From: Streptomyces sp. NBC_01235
Lineage (GTDB): Bacteria > Actinomycetota > Actinomycetes > Streptomycetales > Streptomycetaceae
DNA length: 64,000 bases
Reading direction: 5' to 3'
Assembly (NCBI RefSeq): GCF_035989285.1
Contig: NZ_CP108513.1
Coordinates: 9,176,001-9,240,000 of the forward strand
This document shows positions 43,450 to 52,507 of this stretch, in pieces. Every line of letters begins with the position of its first letter. Position 1 is the first letter of the stretch. The notes under the pieces were generated by a model. The model was not told where the DNA came from. It worked only from the letters and a program-made list of their open reading frames with translations, and searched no databases. Made by a program: the position numbers and the translations under genes.

Positions 43450-45252
43450 TCAGGGGTACGAGATCACGGTCGACGGTACGGTCGACGTGCCGGAGGTCGG
43501 TGACCCGAGGTCGTTGATGACGTGCTCGTACTGTCCGTTGCCGCCGAGGGAGACCACCAGCAGGTCGTGGAACTTCACGCCCGGCACGTTCGGGGCGGCG
43601 AAGCCGTGGTGCTGGACGATCGTCGGGTCGACGTTGTAGTAGCAGTAGCTGCCCAGACCCCAGCCCTCGTGCGCGGTGACGCGGTCGCCGACCTTGTAGG
43701 CGGCGTAGCCCTTGACCGAGCCGTTCTGGATCGCCGCCTGGTTCGGGGCGTCGTACGCCTTCTCGTTCTGGAAGAAGATCGTGCGACCGCGCTGGCCGTA
43801 CCACTGCACGTCGTACTTGTTGAAGTGCTCCACGAACAGGCCCGTGGCCAGAACGTCGTGGCCGTTGACGACGACGCCGTAGTCGGCCCGGTTGGTATCC
43901 CAGCCGACCCCTTCGCCGTGGTCGGCACGCCAGACCCAGGTGTGGTCGACGATCGTGTGACGGTTGTTTATCACCATGCTGGTCGTGGCCTTGCCGGCGC
44001 CGGCCCCGCCGATGCGGACGAACACGTCCTGGACGGTGGTCGGGTTGGCGGAGTGGTCGCGCCAGGCGCCGGGCGGACCGACTTCCAGCAGGGTGGCGGA
44101 GTTGACCGGGCCGGCGTCCACGAGGAAGCCCGCCAGGCGGACCCCGTCGACGTCGGCGACCTTCAGCGCGGTGACGCCGTTGTCCGGGATCAGGGTGGCG
44201 TAACCGAGGCCCAGGACAACGGTGTTGGCGCGGCTCACCCGGATCGGCTGGTCGAGGTGGTAGATCCCGGGGGTCAGCAGCAGGTTCAGGCCCTGCGCGA
44301 GTGCCAGGTTGAGCGTGGCGGCGGAGACGCCGGGCTCGGCGACGTAGAACCGCGACAGGGGCAGCGAGTTGCCGCGCGGAGTGCCGTTGCCCCACGTGAC
44401 CCCGCGCGCGTTGGTCCGCTTGGCGGGCAGGAAGACACGGTACTCACCGGCGCTGTCGACATGCAGGAAGGGTTTCTCGCGGGAGACGGGGGTCGTGTCG
44501 AGTGCGGTGTAGGGCGGGTTGGGGAAGCTCTGGGCGGGAGCCCCTTCGACGCCCGAGAACACCATGTTCCACACGCCGTTGAGCCAGCTGCCGATCGCGC
44601 TGTCCCGCGTGTACCACTGCTGCTGCGAGTACGGGCCGATCTCGCCCTCGATCCGGCTGTCGGCGATATAGCCGCCACTCGCCCAGCCGTAGCCGGACGG
44701 GGCGAGGTTGAGGCCGCCGCGCACGTGCATCCGGCGGAAGGGTGCCGCCTGGGCGACCGCCCACCGGTTGGTGCCGCTGACCGGGACGAGGGCGAGGTTC
44801 TCCGCCGAACGCCAGAAGTTCTGCGTGGCGTTGCCGCCGAACCAGCCAGCGTCGACCGTCACGTCCCCGTTGATGGTGGTGTCGTCGGGGGAGAGGCCCA
44901 GCCCCGCGATCGAGGTGTAGAAGCCCAGTTGGGCGTTGAGACCGTGGTAGGTGCCGGGCCTGAACAGCAACGCGTAGCGTCCGGTGCCGAATTGGGCCGA
45001 CTCCTGCTGTCGGAACACCTCGTCCAGCCGGGCCTGGATGTCCGGGGTCGACGGGTCGAAGACGAGGACGTTCGGGCCGAGGTCCCCGCCACCCGGCAGG
45101 ACGTGCGGACGCCTGCCTCGGGGCGCGGCGGAGGCCGGCGCGGAGGCCACTCCGGCGAGGGCGGGGACGGCCGCGGCCGTGGTGGCGGCAGCGGCAGCGA
45201 GGACGGCTCTGCGGCCTACGTCGGGCGTGTCCGACGGCGGGGTGTGGGGCAT
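43450..45252 (-). CDS. GH55 exo-beta-1,3-glucanase (laminarinase), secreted (600 aa)
   Basis: GAGGAG is eight bases before the ATG. A Tat-like signal (VGRRAVLAAAAATTAAAVPA) ends at about ASAAP. The mature protein matches my memory of Streptomyces GH55 laminarinases: LGPNVLVFDPSTPDIQARLD, FYTSIAGLGLSPDDT, TQNFWRSAENLAL, FRRMHVRGGLNLAP, HTWVWRADHGEGVGWDTNRA, FFQNEKAYDAP. The fold is a double beta-helix cutting glucose from the non-reducing end of beta-1,3-glucan. Such proteins are often mislabelled adenylyl cyclase. A palindromic LacI-type operator lies upstream, consistent with induction by glucan sugars. Confidence 0.9.
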   Translation of the reverse strand: MPHTPPSDTPDVGRRAVLAAAAATTAAAVPALAGVASAPASAAPRGRRPHVLPGGGDLGPNVLVFDPSTPDIQARLDEVFRQQESAQFGTGRYALLFRPGTYHGLNAQLGFYTSIAGLGLSPDDTTINGDVTVDAGWFGGNATQNFWRSAENLALVPVSGTNRWAVAQAAPFRRMHVRGGLNLAPSGYGWASGGYIADSRIEGEIGPYSQQQWYTRDSAIGSWLNGVWNMVFSGVEGAPAQSFPNPPYTALDTTPVSREKPFLHVDSAGEYRVFLPAKRTNARGVTWGNGTPRGNSLPLSRFYVAEPGVSAATLNLALAQGLNLLLTPGIYHLDQPIRVSRANTVVLGLGYATLIPDNGVTALKVADVDGVRLAGFLVDAGPVNSATLLEVGPPGAWRDHSANPTTVQDVFVRIGGAGAGKATTSMVINNRHTIVDHTWVWRADHGEGVGWDTNRADYGVVVNGHDVLATGLFVEHFNKYDVQWYGQRGRTIFFQNEKAYDAPNQAAIQNGSVKGYAAYKVGDRVTAHEGWGLGSYCYYNVDPTIVQHHGFAAPNVPGVKFHDLLVVSLGGNGQYEHVINDLGSPTSGTSTVPSTVISYP

Positions 45253-45320
45253 GGGCGGCTCTCCTCGGTACAGGCCGCTCGAAGGCAGCGGCTGATTCAG
45301 GGAAGTGAACGGAGGTTGAG

Positions 45321-45336
45321 CTGAGAGCGCTCTCAG
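45321..45336. promoter_or_regulatory. LacI/CebR-type operator of the GH55 gene
   Basis: CTGAGAGCGCTCTCAG is a perfect 16-bp palindrome centred on GAGCGCTC, the core recognised by CebR-like LacI regulators of Streptomyces polysaccharide genes. It lies about 70 bases upstream of the ATG. Confidence 0.8.
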
Positions 45337-45368
45337 CGCTGAATGCTTCAACTACCCGAACGTGCGCG

Positions 45369-46391
45369 TCAAGTGGTGGGGCCGGAGTTACCCGGAGTGT
45401 GTCGGGAGCCTTGACGCGCACCTCTCCGCCGTCCAACCCGCAACCGACCGCCTCGAAGACACCGTCGCCGCCCGCCGCGTGGGCGGCCACACCAACCGCT
45501 GGTGACTCGATCCGGTGCGGCGACCGTCTTCCCGGTCCCCGGTCCCCGGTCCCCGGTCCCCGGTCCGCCCGACACCTGCGCCGGACCGCCGTACGACACC
45601 CGATGGGCGACACGGCGCTGTGAGGGGTGCAGGAACACCCGCCAGGCCGCGAACGGCTTCTCCAGGATGTCGAAGAGCTCCTTCGGACCGGTGACCAGGG
45701 TGATGCTGCTCTTGGTGTCGGCGATGACGACGGCGAGGCTCTCGTCCGGGTCGGGCCCGGCGTCGACGGGCCGCCGGACGGCGACCACGTTCCGGTACAC
45801 GTCCGCGGGGCTGAACCCCTCGGCCAGGTACTGGAGCACCTCGCACCGGTCCTCCGGCAGGAGGGTCTCGAAGGCGCGCAGCTGGGCCCTGTCGGCGATG
45901 GTCCGCACCGCTCGGAGTACCCGGTCGTCGATGCCGAGTTCGCGCAGCACGGTGTCCGAGTACGTCGCGAAGAGCAGTGAATCGGCGACCGAGGCTGCTG
46001 TCTCGAGGGCCGGAGTCAGCTGTTCGATCGCCACCACGTTGCGGACCTCCAACGCCCGGGGCGCGGAGCTCGTCGTGTACAGCCGCTTCGCCGCCCAGGT
46101 GTAGGCGTCGTCGTGGGGGACGACGTTGACCGGCAGAAAGACGTCACTGCCGTCGTCCGGGGCGAGGACGACGCCTCGCCAGAAGTCGTTGATGCGGATG
46201 GTCCGCATACGCGGGTCGCGCGCGTTCTCCACGGACTCCAGGTGCGGCCCCTTGTCCGCCTGCAGTTCGGGCACGGTGAGCTGCTGGAACTTGTGCATCG
46301 CCTTGCGTACACAGGCTTTGACAGGCTTTGGAAGGACCTCGTAGCTCTCCCAGAGGCTGTGCGCGAACGCGAGCTGCGGCACGAGGTGCAC
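45369..46391 (-). pseudogene. Truncated RelE-like/UvrD-type helicase gene
   Basis: The first ~280 residues match the N-terminus of actinobacterial UvrD-like helicases with a RelE-type front domain (SVENARDPRMRTIRINDFWRGV, NVVPHDDAYTWAAKRLYT, ALEVRNVVAIEQLTP, LEKPFAAWRVFLHPSQRRVA). The Walker A region reads SGGPGTGDRGPGTGKTV, with seven extra residues from a 7-bp repeat. About 15 residues later the sequence stops resembling a helicase and ends at 45369, so nearly all motor motifs are missing. It is very unlikely to work. The start is GTG 46391 or 46382. The junction material before the GH55 operator looks like a fragment of another gene. Confidence 0.75.
45531..45565. repeat. 7-bp tandem repeat inside a Walker A codon run
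   Basis: Five copies of CCCGGTC (plus strand) lie head to tail. An ordinary GPGTG-coding P-loop naturally contains about two, so three extra units (21 bp, seven codons) are inferred, keeping the frame. Confidence 0.85.
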
Positions 46392-46422
46392 TCCCCACCC
46401 TGGAAGGACACTCCGCAGTCGA

Positions 46423-47634
46423 TCACACGCGCGGTGTGCTCATCAGAGGTGCGGCCACCTCCCCGATGTCAGCCAGCAGTCCGGTCGGCTCCTGATCGAG
46501 GTCGAGGGCGTGCTGGTGGATGACGATGCCCGCATGCCGCACCGTGTGGGCCGCGTGTGCGGCGTTGCCCTTCGCGTACACCAGGTGCCCTTCGCGCAGC
46601 CCGAGGGCCGTGCAGTAGGCCAGCATCTGGTAGAGGTCGTCGTCGGGGTAGCCACCCCGTTTCTCCGCCTTGTACTTGGCGTCCACCACGGCACATGGGA
46701 TGCCCTCCGGCCCGTACAGCACGAAGTCGGGCCTCATGCGGACGGCGGCGGCCACGTCGAGGTGATGCGGATCCTGGAGCCGCGCGGAGTGTCCGGAGCC
46801 GCGGCAGGTCTCCCTCAACGCCACCGTCACGAAGTCCTCGAAGAGCTTGTTCATGTCGAACAGGAACCCGTCGACACGCAGCCCGCCGGGAGCGTGCTCG
46901 ACGGACGCGTTCTCCAGGACCGTCCGGGCCAGACGCAGAGCGTGGTGGTAGCGCGCGTTGAGCCGCGTAGGCTGCCATGGGGGTGCCGCCTGACCGCGTA
47001 CGAGCACGGTGACCTCGGCCAGCCGGGCGCGCTGGTGAAGGATCCTGCGCCGCACGTCGCGCGGTACGCCGGGCAGGCGCAGCAGACGCTCGACGGCCGC
47101 GCGCAGGATGCGGTTCTCGGCGATGTCGGTGGTGAACTCGTCGTACGCCACCTCCACCGGCAGTGTCGCGCCGAACCGCCGCCGTATCTGCTCCGCCTCC
47201 CGGATCCTGCCGCGGAGGACGAGGGAAGCCTCCTCCGTCGCGCGATACCCCTGGAGCAGCCCCTGCCGCAGAGCCCTGTCCACCTGCCGTTCCACGGCGT
47301 GGGCGAGCGCGGGCAGCAGATCGCGATGCTCCGCCGCCTCGACCTCGCCGTCCCGCCAGCCACCCTTCGGATCGAGGCTGTACCCGAGGAGGAAGAACAG
47401 ACGGGCGATCGGCACCTTGGGAGTGACGCGTACGGTGAGCGCCTCGTCGACGCCCGCGGCGGTGATCGCCACGGCGCCGACCTTGCTGCCTGCCCGAAGC
47501 GACCAGCGCCCCGGGGCGTACGGATCGGGAGCCGCGTCCACGACGTTCCCCGCCGCCAGGACCCGCCCGACCGCATCCGGCAGGGCGACGCTGACGGCCG
47601 GCGCGTGCTCGACGAGTTCGACGACCCGCGTCAC
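46423..47634 (-). CDS. mcrC: McrC, nuclease subunit of a McrBC type IV restriction system (403 aa)
   Basis: The N-terminal part has the McrC beta-rich domain (VGRVLAAGNVVDAAPDPY, VRVTPKVPIARLFFLLGYS), followed by LVLRGRIREAEQIRRR and DEFTTDIAENRILRAAVERLL. The C-terminal nuclease carries MRPDFVLYGPEGIPCAVVDAKYK, the PD-(D/E)xK metal site. With McrB it cuts DNA containing modified cytosines. The GTG overlaps the McrB stop (GTGA), so the subunits are translationally coupled. Length and motifs are complete, in contrast with the damaged genes on both sides. Confidence 0.9.
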   Translation of the reverse strand: MTRVVELVEHAPAVSVALPDAVGRVLAAGNVVDAAPDPYAPGRWSLRAGSKVGAVAITAAGVDEALTVRVTPKVPIARLFFLLGYSLDPKGGWRDGEVEAAEHRDLLPALAHAVERQVDRALRQGLLQGYRATEEASLVLRGRIREAEQIRRRFGATLPVEVAYDEFTTDIAENRILRAAVERLLRLPGVPRDVRRRILHQRARLAEVTVLVRGQAAPPWQPTRLNARYHHALRLARTVLENASVEHAPGGLRVDGFLFDMNKLFEDFVTVALRETCRGSGHSARLQDPHHLDVAAAVRMRPDFVLYGPEGIPCAVVDAKYKAEKRGGYPDDDLYQMLAYCTALGLREGHLVYAKGNAAHAAHTVRHAGIVIHQHALDLDQEPTGLLADIGEVAAPLMSTPRV

Positions 47635-49457
47635 CCGAGCGACTCCCGCAGAGCGGCCAGCCCGTAGCGCTTCTCGACGTCCACGCCCTCTCCGTAGTGA
47701 TGCTCCTCCAGCAGCGGAAGGATCTTCGTGCGCCAGGTCCGCTCGAGGCCGCCCTCCCGGTACACGCCCTTCTTCATCAGGTACGAGGGCCCGATGCGGA
47801 AGTCGGCGTCGTCGATACGGGAGTTGAGCGCGTCGAGCAGATCGGCCGGCTCGGCGTCGCGGCCCGCACGCGTGAGCCAGCGACGCAGCAGCCCGCTCGT
47901 CGGCTCGGTGCGCGGAGACAACTCGACGAACGCGAATCGCCGCCGCATCGCCGCGTCCACGAGCGCGATCGACCGGTCGGCGGTGTTCATCGTCCCGATC
48001 ACGAACAGGTTGGGCGGCAGGGCGAAGTCGTCCCCGGAGTAGGTGAGCCGGACCGACTTGTTGCGGTACTCCAGCAGGAAGTACAGCTCGCCGAAGACCT
48101 TCGCCAGGTTGGCGCGGTTGATCTCGTCGATGATCAGGAAGTGCGGGATGTGCCGGTTGCCCTCACGGGAGGCCAGGTCGGCGAGCTCCCGCAGCGGCCC
48201 GGCGGTGAGCCGGAAGGCGACCTCCCGGGTCTGCGGATCCTCCTGCGGCCTGAAGCCCTCGAAGAAGTCCTCGTACGCGTACGACGGATGGAACTGTACG
48301 AGCTTGACCTGCTCCGGCCCGCCGCCGAGGAACTCGGCCAACTTCAGGGCGAGATACGTCTTGCCGGTGCCGGGCGGCCCGTACAGCACCAACTGCCGCT
48401 CGTCCCACAGCAGGTCGCGCACCTCGCGCAGCCAGTCCGCCTCGTGCACGAGCAGCTCGGCGGCCAGCTCGTTTGTCGGCTCGGGCAGTTCCAGCTCGCG
48501 GCGGGCGGTGAGCGCGGGGATCTCCACGCTCGGGTCGCGCTCTGTCGACTCCGCCTCCTCCGCCAGCTCCTGGTCGGTGAGACCGAGACCCTCGATGTGG
48601 GCCTGCGCGGAGGTGAGGTCGACGACGTCGTGCTGGATGGACAGCTTCTGCTGCAACTCCTCGGGCAGGTCGTCGTACGGGAAGCCGGTCGGCTGCCACT
48701 CCACGGGCCGCCGCAGGTTGGAGCGCCGGTCCTCGGACTCCGTCTGCTCCACCTCGCCGGTGATCTCTCCGACGTACAGCCGGCCGCCGGAGATGGTGCA
48801 CACGGTGTCGCCGGGCTTCATACGGGACAGGAAGGCGTGCAGGTCCTCGACGAGCTGTTGCTTCTGGCTGTAGGTGGCGGTCGACTCGTAGTCCTCCTGG
48901 ACGGCGGTGCGCAGGTCCTCCTTGCTGGTTCCCTCTCGCACACCGGGCCGAAGGCGTGACGCGGCGAGCGTGACGCGGCCCTCCGGAAGCCAGAGACGCT
49001 GGACCAGGTCCAGGCCGGTGACATTGGAACCGCGCACGAGCCAGGGACGGTTGGGGCCCGCCCACACCCCCGACATGTAGTCGGACAGCGGCCTGTCGTC
49101 CTCGGTCCGCCACTCCTCCCACCCGTTGCGCGGGGCACCCACCAGCAGCACGGCGGCGAAGGAGGGCGAACCGAACACCACGTCCTCGGTCAGCTCCAGC
49201 CAGCCCGGCCACCGGGCCGACGGCACCAGCACGCCCTGCGCCTTCAGTTCCTCGCGTCGCTTGACCGGCGCCTTGAAGTGCTTGCCCAGCGACGGCATCA
49301 CATGGTCCCGCGCGGGGGACCCGGCCCGCACGAGGAACTTCCGGCTGCCGTTCGTACCGGTCTCGTCCAGGAGCACCCCGCGCGCCCGGTCGATGCCGTC
49401 GCCTTTGGGCAGTCGGAGCCAGAACTGCGGATAGTGCGTGTCGCCGTCGGCCGTCAT
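47631..49457 (-). CDS. mcrB: McrB-type AAA+ GTPase of a McrBC system (608 aa)
   Basis: Residues 1-~320 are an N-terminal recognition region of unclear fold, including an EVE/PUA-like stretch around DTVCTISGGRLYVGEI. Then come Walker A LYGPPGTGKTYLALKLAEFL (about 352-370), Walker B FLIIDEINRANLAKVFGELYFLLE (about 440) and the McrB signature GTMNTADRSIALVDAAMRRRFAFVEL. A GTP-driven AAA motor translocates and activates McrC at modified DNA. GGGGGGAG precedes the ATG at 49457. The N-terminal region would set which modification is recognised. Confidence 0.9.
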   Translation of the reverse strand: MTADGDTHYPQFWLRLPKGDGIDRARGVLLDETGTNGSRKFLVRAGSPARDHVMPSLGKHFKAPVKRREELKAQGVLVPSARWPGWLELTEDVVFGSPSFAAVLLVGAPRNGWEEWRTEDDRPLSDYMSGVWAGPNRPWLVRGSNVTGLDLVQRLWLPEGRVTLAASRLRPGVREGTSKEDLRTAVQEDYESTATYSQKQQLVEDLHAFLSRMKPGDTVCTISGGRLYVGEITGEVEQTESEDRRSNLRRPVEWQPTGFPYDDLPEELQQKLSIQHDVVDLTSAQAHIEGLGLTDQELAEEAESTERDPSVEIPALTARRELELPEPTNELAAELLVHEADWLREVRDLLWDERQLVLYGPPGTGKTYLALKLAEFLGGGPEQVKLVQFHPSYAYEDFFEGFRPQEDPQTREVAFRLTAGPLRELADLASREGNRHIPHFLIIDEINRANLAKVFGELYFLLEYRNKSVRLTYSGDDFALPPNLFVIGTMNTADRSIALVDAAMRRRFAFVELSPRTEPTSGLLRRWLTRAGRDAEPADLLDALNSRIDDADFRIGPSYLMKKGVYREGGLERTWRTKILPLLEEHHYGEGVDVEKRYGLAALRESLG

Positions 49458-49527
49458 CACCACTCCCCCCACACGCGCACAGTGCATTCACCGAGAACGA
49501 TAGGGGGCGCCACTGACAAGGGGCGGG

Positions 49528-49719
49528 TCACCAGGGCTCCGGCTCCCGTCGGGCCGGACCCTTGGCGGGCAGCACCGCCTCGTGGGCGCGGGCGTTCTCG
49601 CCGAAGAGGGCGCCGGTCGCTCGGTCCAGGTAGAAGGCGAACGCCTTGGCCCGGTCGGCGGAGTGGCCGGCCGGCTTGGTGACGCCTGTGCCCGTGATCA
49701 CGATGAGCCGCGTGGACAT
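49528..49719 (-). CDS. Hypothetical small protein (63 aa), possibly a gene fragment
   Basis: The frame starts MSTRLIVITGTGVTKPAG and continues with RAKAFAFYLDRATGALFGEN, with codon choice like real genes, but the ribosome site is weak. On the same strand just upstream, another frame reads SDTFHLVRHSGRKVPSAPEI up to the start, so this may be the tail of a larger frameshifted gene. I recognise no family. Confidence 0.35.
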   Translation of the reverse strand: MSTRLIVITGTGVTKPAGHSADRAKAFAFYLDRATGALFGENARAHEAVLPAKGPARREPEPW

Positions 49720-49974
49720 GTCCTCGACGGCTGCCGCGCCGGACTGTTCAGCTTCTGGATCTCCGGGGCCGACGGGACCTTGCGGCCGCTGTGCCGCACG
49801 AGGTGGAACGTGTCGGACTCGATCGGGGTGTCACAGCTCGCTCAGCGCCACAGAGTTCGGTTCCTGCGCAGCTCCTCGGCGAGCGGCACCGCCGGCCGAG
49901 GAACTGCGAGCAACAGGATCAGCCCGGCAGGGAGGAAGAGGTCACCAACATGGCGCAGATCCCGATGAGGTCCG

Positions 49975-50676
49975 TCACTTCGACATGATGAAGTCCAGGG
50001 CATAGCCGGAGGCCGTCGTCCAGTAGGTGACAAGCTGACCGTCGTCTGCGTACAACTTGTCGACGGGCATGGGGACGTCGACCGGCGCGCCCGCCTTGCT
50101 GCCGAGCTTGCTGCCGTGGAGGGTGAGAGTGATGCTCTTCGCCTCGTACTCGTCCCTGGCGCCGCCGGCGACGAGCAGAGCGGCGTACGCCTCCTCACCC
50201 GGAGCGAGGGTGGCGAGCGCCTTCGGGTCGCTGTCCTTGATCACGGGGGTCGGAGCCTGGGCGTTACCGATCTTCACGTAGGGATAGTGGTAGACGTTGC
50301 ACTTCTTGTCGCCGGCGTTCTGGACGGTGAGGAGGAGGTGTCTGACGGGCTCGCCCTGCTTGTCCTCGTTCGTGGCGGAGTACGCGAGGTCGGCTTCAGC
50401 ACAGGCGGCGGTGGCGCTGTCGCCGCCTGCGCCGCCGGCGTGGTCACTGCCGCCGTTGCCGCCGGTGTTGCTCGAAATGCCGCTGGGCTTCGACGAACCC
50501 GTCTCGCCGGGCTTCGCCGGGTTCGTCGTGCTCGGCTGGTCCGAGGGCTTGAGGTTGCCCGAACCATCGGCCGCGCTCGACTCGCACGCCGTGGACGCGA
50601 GCAGCGCGGCGACCGCCGCGGCCCCGAGGGCGTAGGACTTCCAGCTCATGTGGCTCTTGCGGGCAGCGGCATTCAT
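49975..50676 (-). CDS. DUF4232-like lipoprotein (233 aa)
   Basis: A lipoprotein signal with ALGAAAVAALLASTAC (Cys about residue 31) is followed by a Ser/Gly/Pro-rich linker of ~55 residues and a compact beta-rich domain: ACAEADLAYSATNEDKQGEP, HLLLTVQNAGDKKCNVYHYPYV and LAPGEEAYAALLVAGG. The two internal cysteines probably form a disulphide. This is the DUF4232 pattern common in Streptomyces, of unknown function, anchored outside the membrane. GGGGGAAC precedes the ATG at 50676. Confidence 0.8.
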   Translation of the reverse strand: MNAAARKSHMSWKSYALGAAAVAALLASTACESSAADGSGNLKPSDQPSTTNPAKPGETGSSKPSGISSNTGGNGGSDHAGGAGGDSATAACAEADLAYSATNEDKQGEPVRHLLLTVQNAGDKKCNVYHYPYVKIGNAQAPTPVIKDSDPKALATLAPGEEAYAALLVAGGARDEYEAKSITLTLHGSKLGSKAGAPVDVPMPVDKLYADDGQLVTYWTTASGYALDFIMSK

Positions 50677-51056
50677 GGTGTTCCCCCGTTGTTGGCCGTA
50701 CGTGGTCGGCGTCGGCTCTCGATTGCAAGCGCAGTCTGCAACACGAATTGCCCTCAATTCGCCGGCCTCATACGCCTGTTACCGATTAAGTACAGGGAAG
50801 GCACGCTTCCGTCGGAAGACGACAGCCCGCTGCCCGAGGGGCCACCAGGATCACAAGGCGTGTGGGTGACGTCTTGGGCAGGTCCCCCACGAGGTTCATG
50901 GCTGGCCTTCGCAAGCGGAGGCAGCGGCGGCTCGGGGGAGATGTTCGAGGACGGCCGGACGCCATGAAATTTTCTTGGCGCGCTTCCCGGACTGAGAGCA
51001 CTGGTGCCGTGCATTCGGTCGGGCCCGCTGTCGGCGGAGGCCGCCATTATGGGCGC
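50677..51056. other. Intergenic region before the DUF262 pseudogene
   Basis: About 380 bases, somewhat lower GC in the first 100, with no ORF that looks real on either strand and no clear hairpin. It probably holds the promoters of the divergent lipoprotein and DUF262 genes. Confidence 0.4.
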
Positions 51057-51733
51057 ATGCAAAAGCTCGAGGCGCACGAGATGCCCCGGCACAAGGTGTT
51101 CAGCAGCGACTACGACTTCCGGATACCTGACTAGCAACGCCCTTATGCCTGGCAGGAAGAGCAGGCGGTTCAACTTCTCACGGACCTGGCGGAGGCGCTG
51201 GAACGGGGAACCGGCGAGCCGTACTTCCTCGGTTCGCTGGTCCTCGTCAGGACAAGCGGCGTACCCAAGGCCGACGTCATCGACGGCCGGCAGCGTCTCA
51301 CCACCCTCACCATCCTGTTGTCGGTCCTCCGTGATCTGACGACCACCCCCGCGCTGCACGACGCCCTGCACAAGCTGGTCAACCAGCCCGGCGACCCGAT
51401 CCTCGGGCTCGAGCCCCAGCCGAGACTGACACCCCGTTGGCGCGACGCCGATTTCTTCCGCAAGCACGTCCAGACCAGCGGGGCCATCGAGACGCTGCTC
51501 GCCCTGGACAGAAGCATGCTGCCGACGGACGCGCAGAAGGCCGTGCGGGACAACGCCACGGCCTTGCACCGTGAACTGGTCGGCTGGTCCGAGGAACGCC
51601 GCCTCGGCCTGGTCAGGATGCTCGGTGAGCGGACCTTCCTCGTCGTGGTCGCCACCCCCGACCTGGAGAGCGCGCACCGGATCTTCAGCGTGATGAACTC
51701 CCGAGGCCTGGACCTGTCACGCACCGACGGCAA
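51057..51733 (+). pseudogene. DUF262 (GmrS-like) gene with an amber stop and lost C-terminus
   Basis: From ATG 51057 the frame reads KVFSSDYDFRIPD, then TAG at 51132-51134, then QRPYAWQEEQAVQLLTDLAE in the same frame. Family members have FxIPxYQRxYxW here, so the stop replaces the conserved Tyr by one base. The frame continues through YFLGSLVLVRTSG, the ParB-like catalytic motif DGRQRLTTLTILLSVL and RIFSVMNSRGLDLS, then loses similarity after DLSRTD. The DUF1524 HNH half is absent. DUF262 proteins belong to GmrSD-type type IV restriction. Two independent lesions mark it as dead. Confidence 0.8.
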
Positions 51734-52026
51734 GGGTGGGCGCTGTAACCGTCCCGTCGTGTCCCGGCGACCCGGACTTCGCCCACCGGGGCCGGCGACC
51801 CCGCTGCCGGAGGGGCGGACGCGTCGTTGCGTACCCCGGGCGGGCCGGGAGGGCTGGTGCTGCGTGACCTGATGCCCCGGCCGGCCGTGTTCCCCGGTCC
51901 GGCCACGCGGAGCGTACGGATGCGGCGCGCGTCGCCGGCCGTCCCCTACCAGGCCCGGTGGGACGTACTCGCCCGGCGGCAAGACCGACGGACGACCTGG
52001 CCCCGTGCTGCCGCGGCCCCGGTGGC
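51734..52026. other. Unassigned remnant region
   Basis: About 290 bases after the DUF262 homology ends. Both strands have open frames with Arg/Pro-rich translations that look like GC-rich shadows. Nothing recognisable; probably scrambled island debris. Confidence 0.4.
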
Positions 52027-52215
52027 TCACCGGACCGCTTCCTGCTCGGCGTCGGCCAGGACGGCATCGTCGCCGAGCTGAGTCGGCGGGGTGTCCCTCG
52101 GGTCCTCCCAGCAGTCCGGGACCATGGCCATGCGGGTCTCCATCGCCAGCTCTTGGAGGGCGTGCGGATGGATCGACGTCGTCGGGATCGACCGGTGTCC
52201 GAGTCTGCGGCGCAC
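52027..52215 (-). pseudogene. Tyrosine recombinase C-terminal remnant
   Basis: On the minus strand the frame reads VRRRLGHRSIPTTSIHPHAL then QELAMETRMAMVPDCWEDP. LGHRSI-TTS is the box around the conserved His/Arg of phage-type integrases. The nucleophile Tyr expected a few residues later is replaced by the SIHPHA segment. A stop precedes the fragment in frame, and the rest of the integrase is absent. A further minus-strand frame (52216-52322, LEQLQRAQIALLARLNPEQ) may belong to the same element. Confidence 0.6.
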
Positions 52216-52507
52216 TCAGTCCAGCGGGTCGCCGAAGTCTGGGTGCAGTGCTCGCGCTGCTCGGGGTTGAGCCGGGCGAGCAGAGCGATCTGGGCTCGCT
52301 GGAGCTGTTCGAGGGTGACCACCGCGAACGAATGCCTTGTGCCCGCAGAGGCGGTTGCGGGTGAGCCCGTGTGGTGATCGAGCAGGCGTGTTGTTGCGGA
52401 CCGCCTTGGCTCCGCAGGCAGCCGGAGGTGTCGCGTTTCGAGACCGTCGATGTGATGTGGATCACTCTCCGGTCGCTTCGGGTCGGGCGTGCGCGATCGT
52501 GATCGGA

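Noticed and set aside
43450..45252. Adenylyl cyclase
   Set aside because: This label is common for such proteins, but there is no cyclase domain; signal peptide and segments match GH55 glucanases.
49528..49968. Plus-strand open frame opposite the small 63-residue ORF
   Set aside because: No ribosome site or coherent protein pattern; treated as a shadow.
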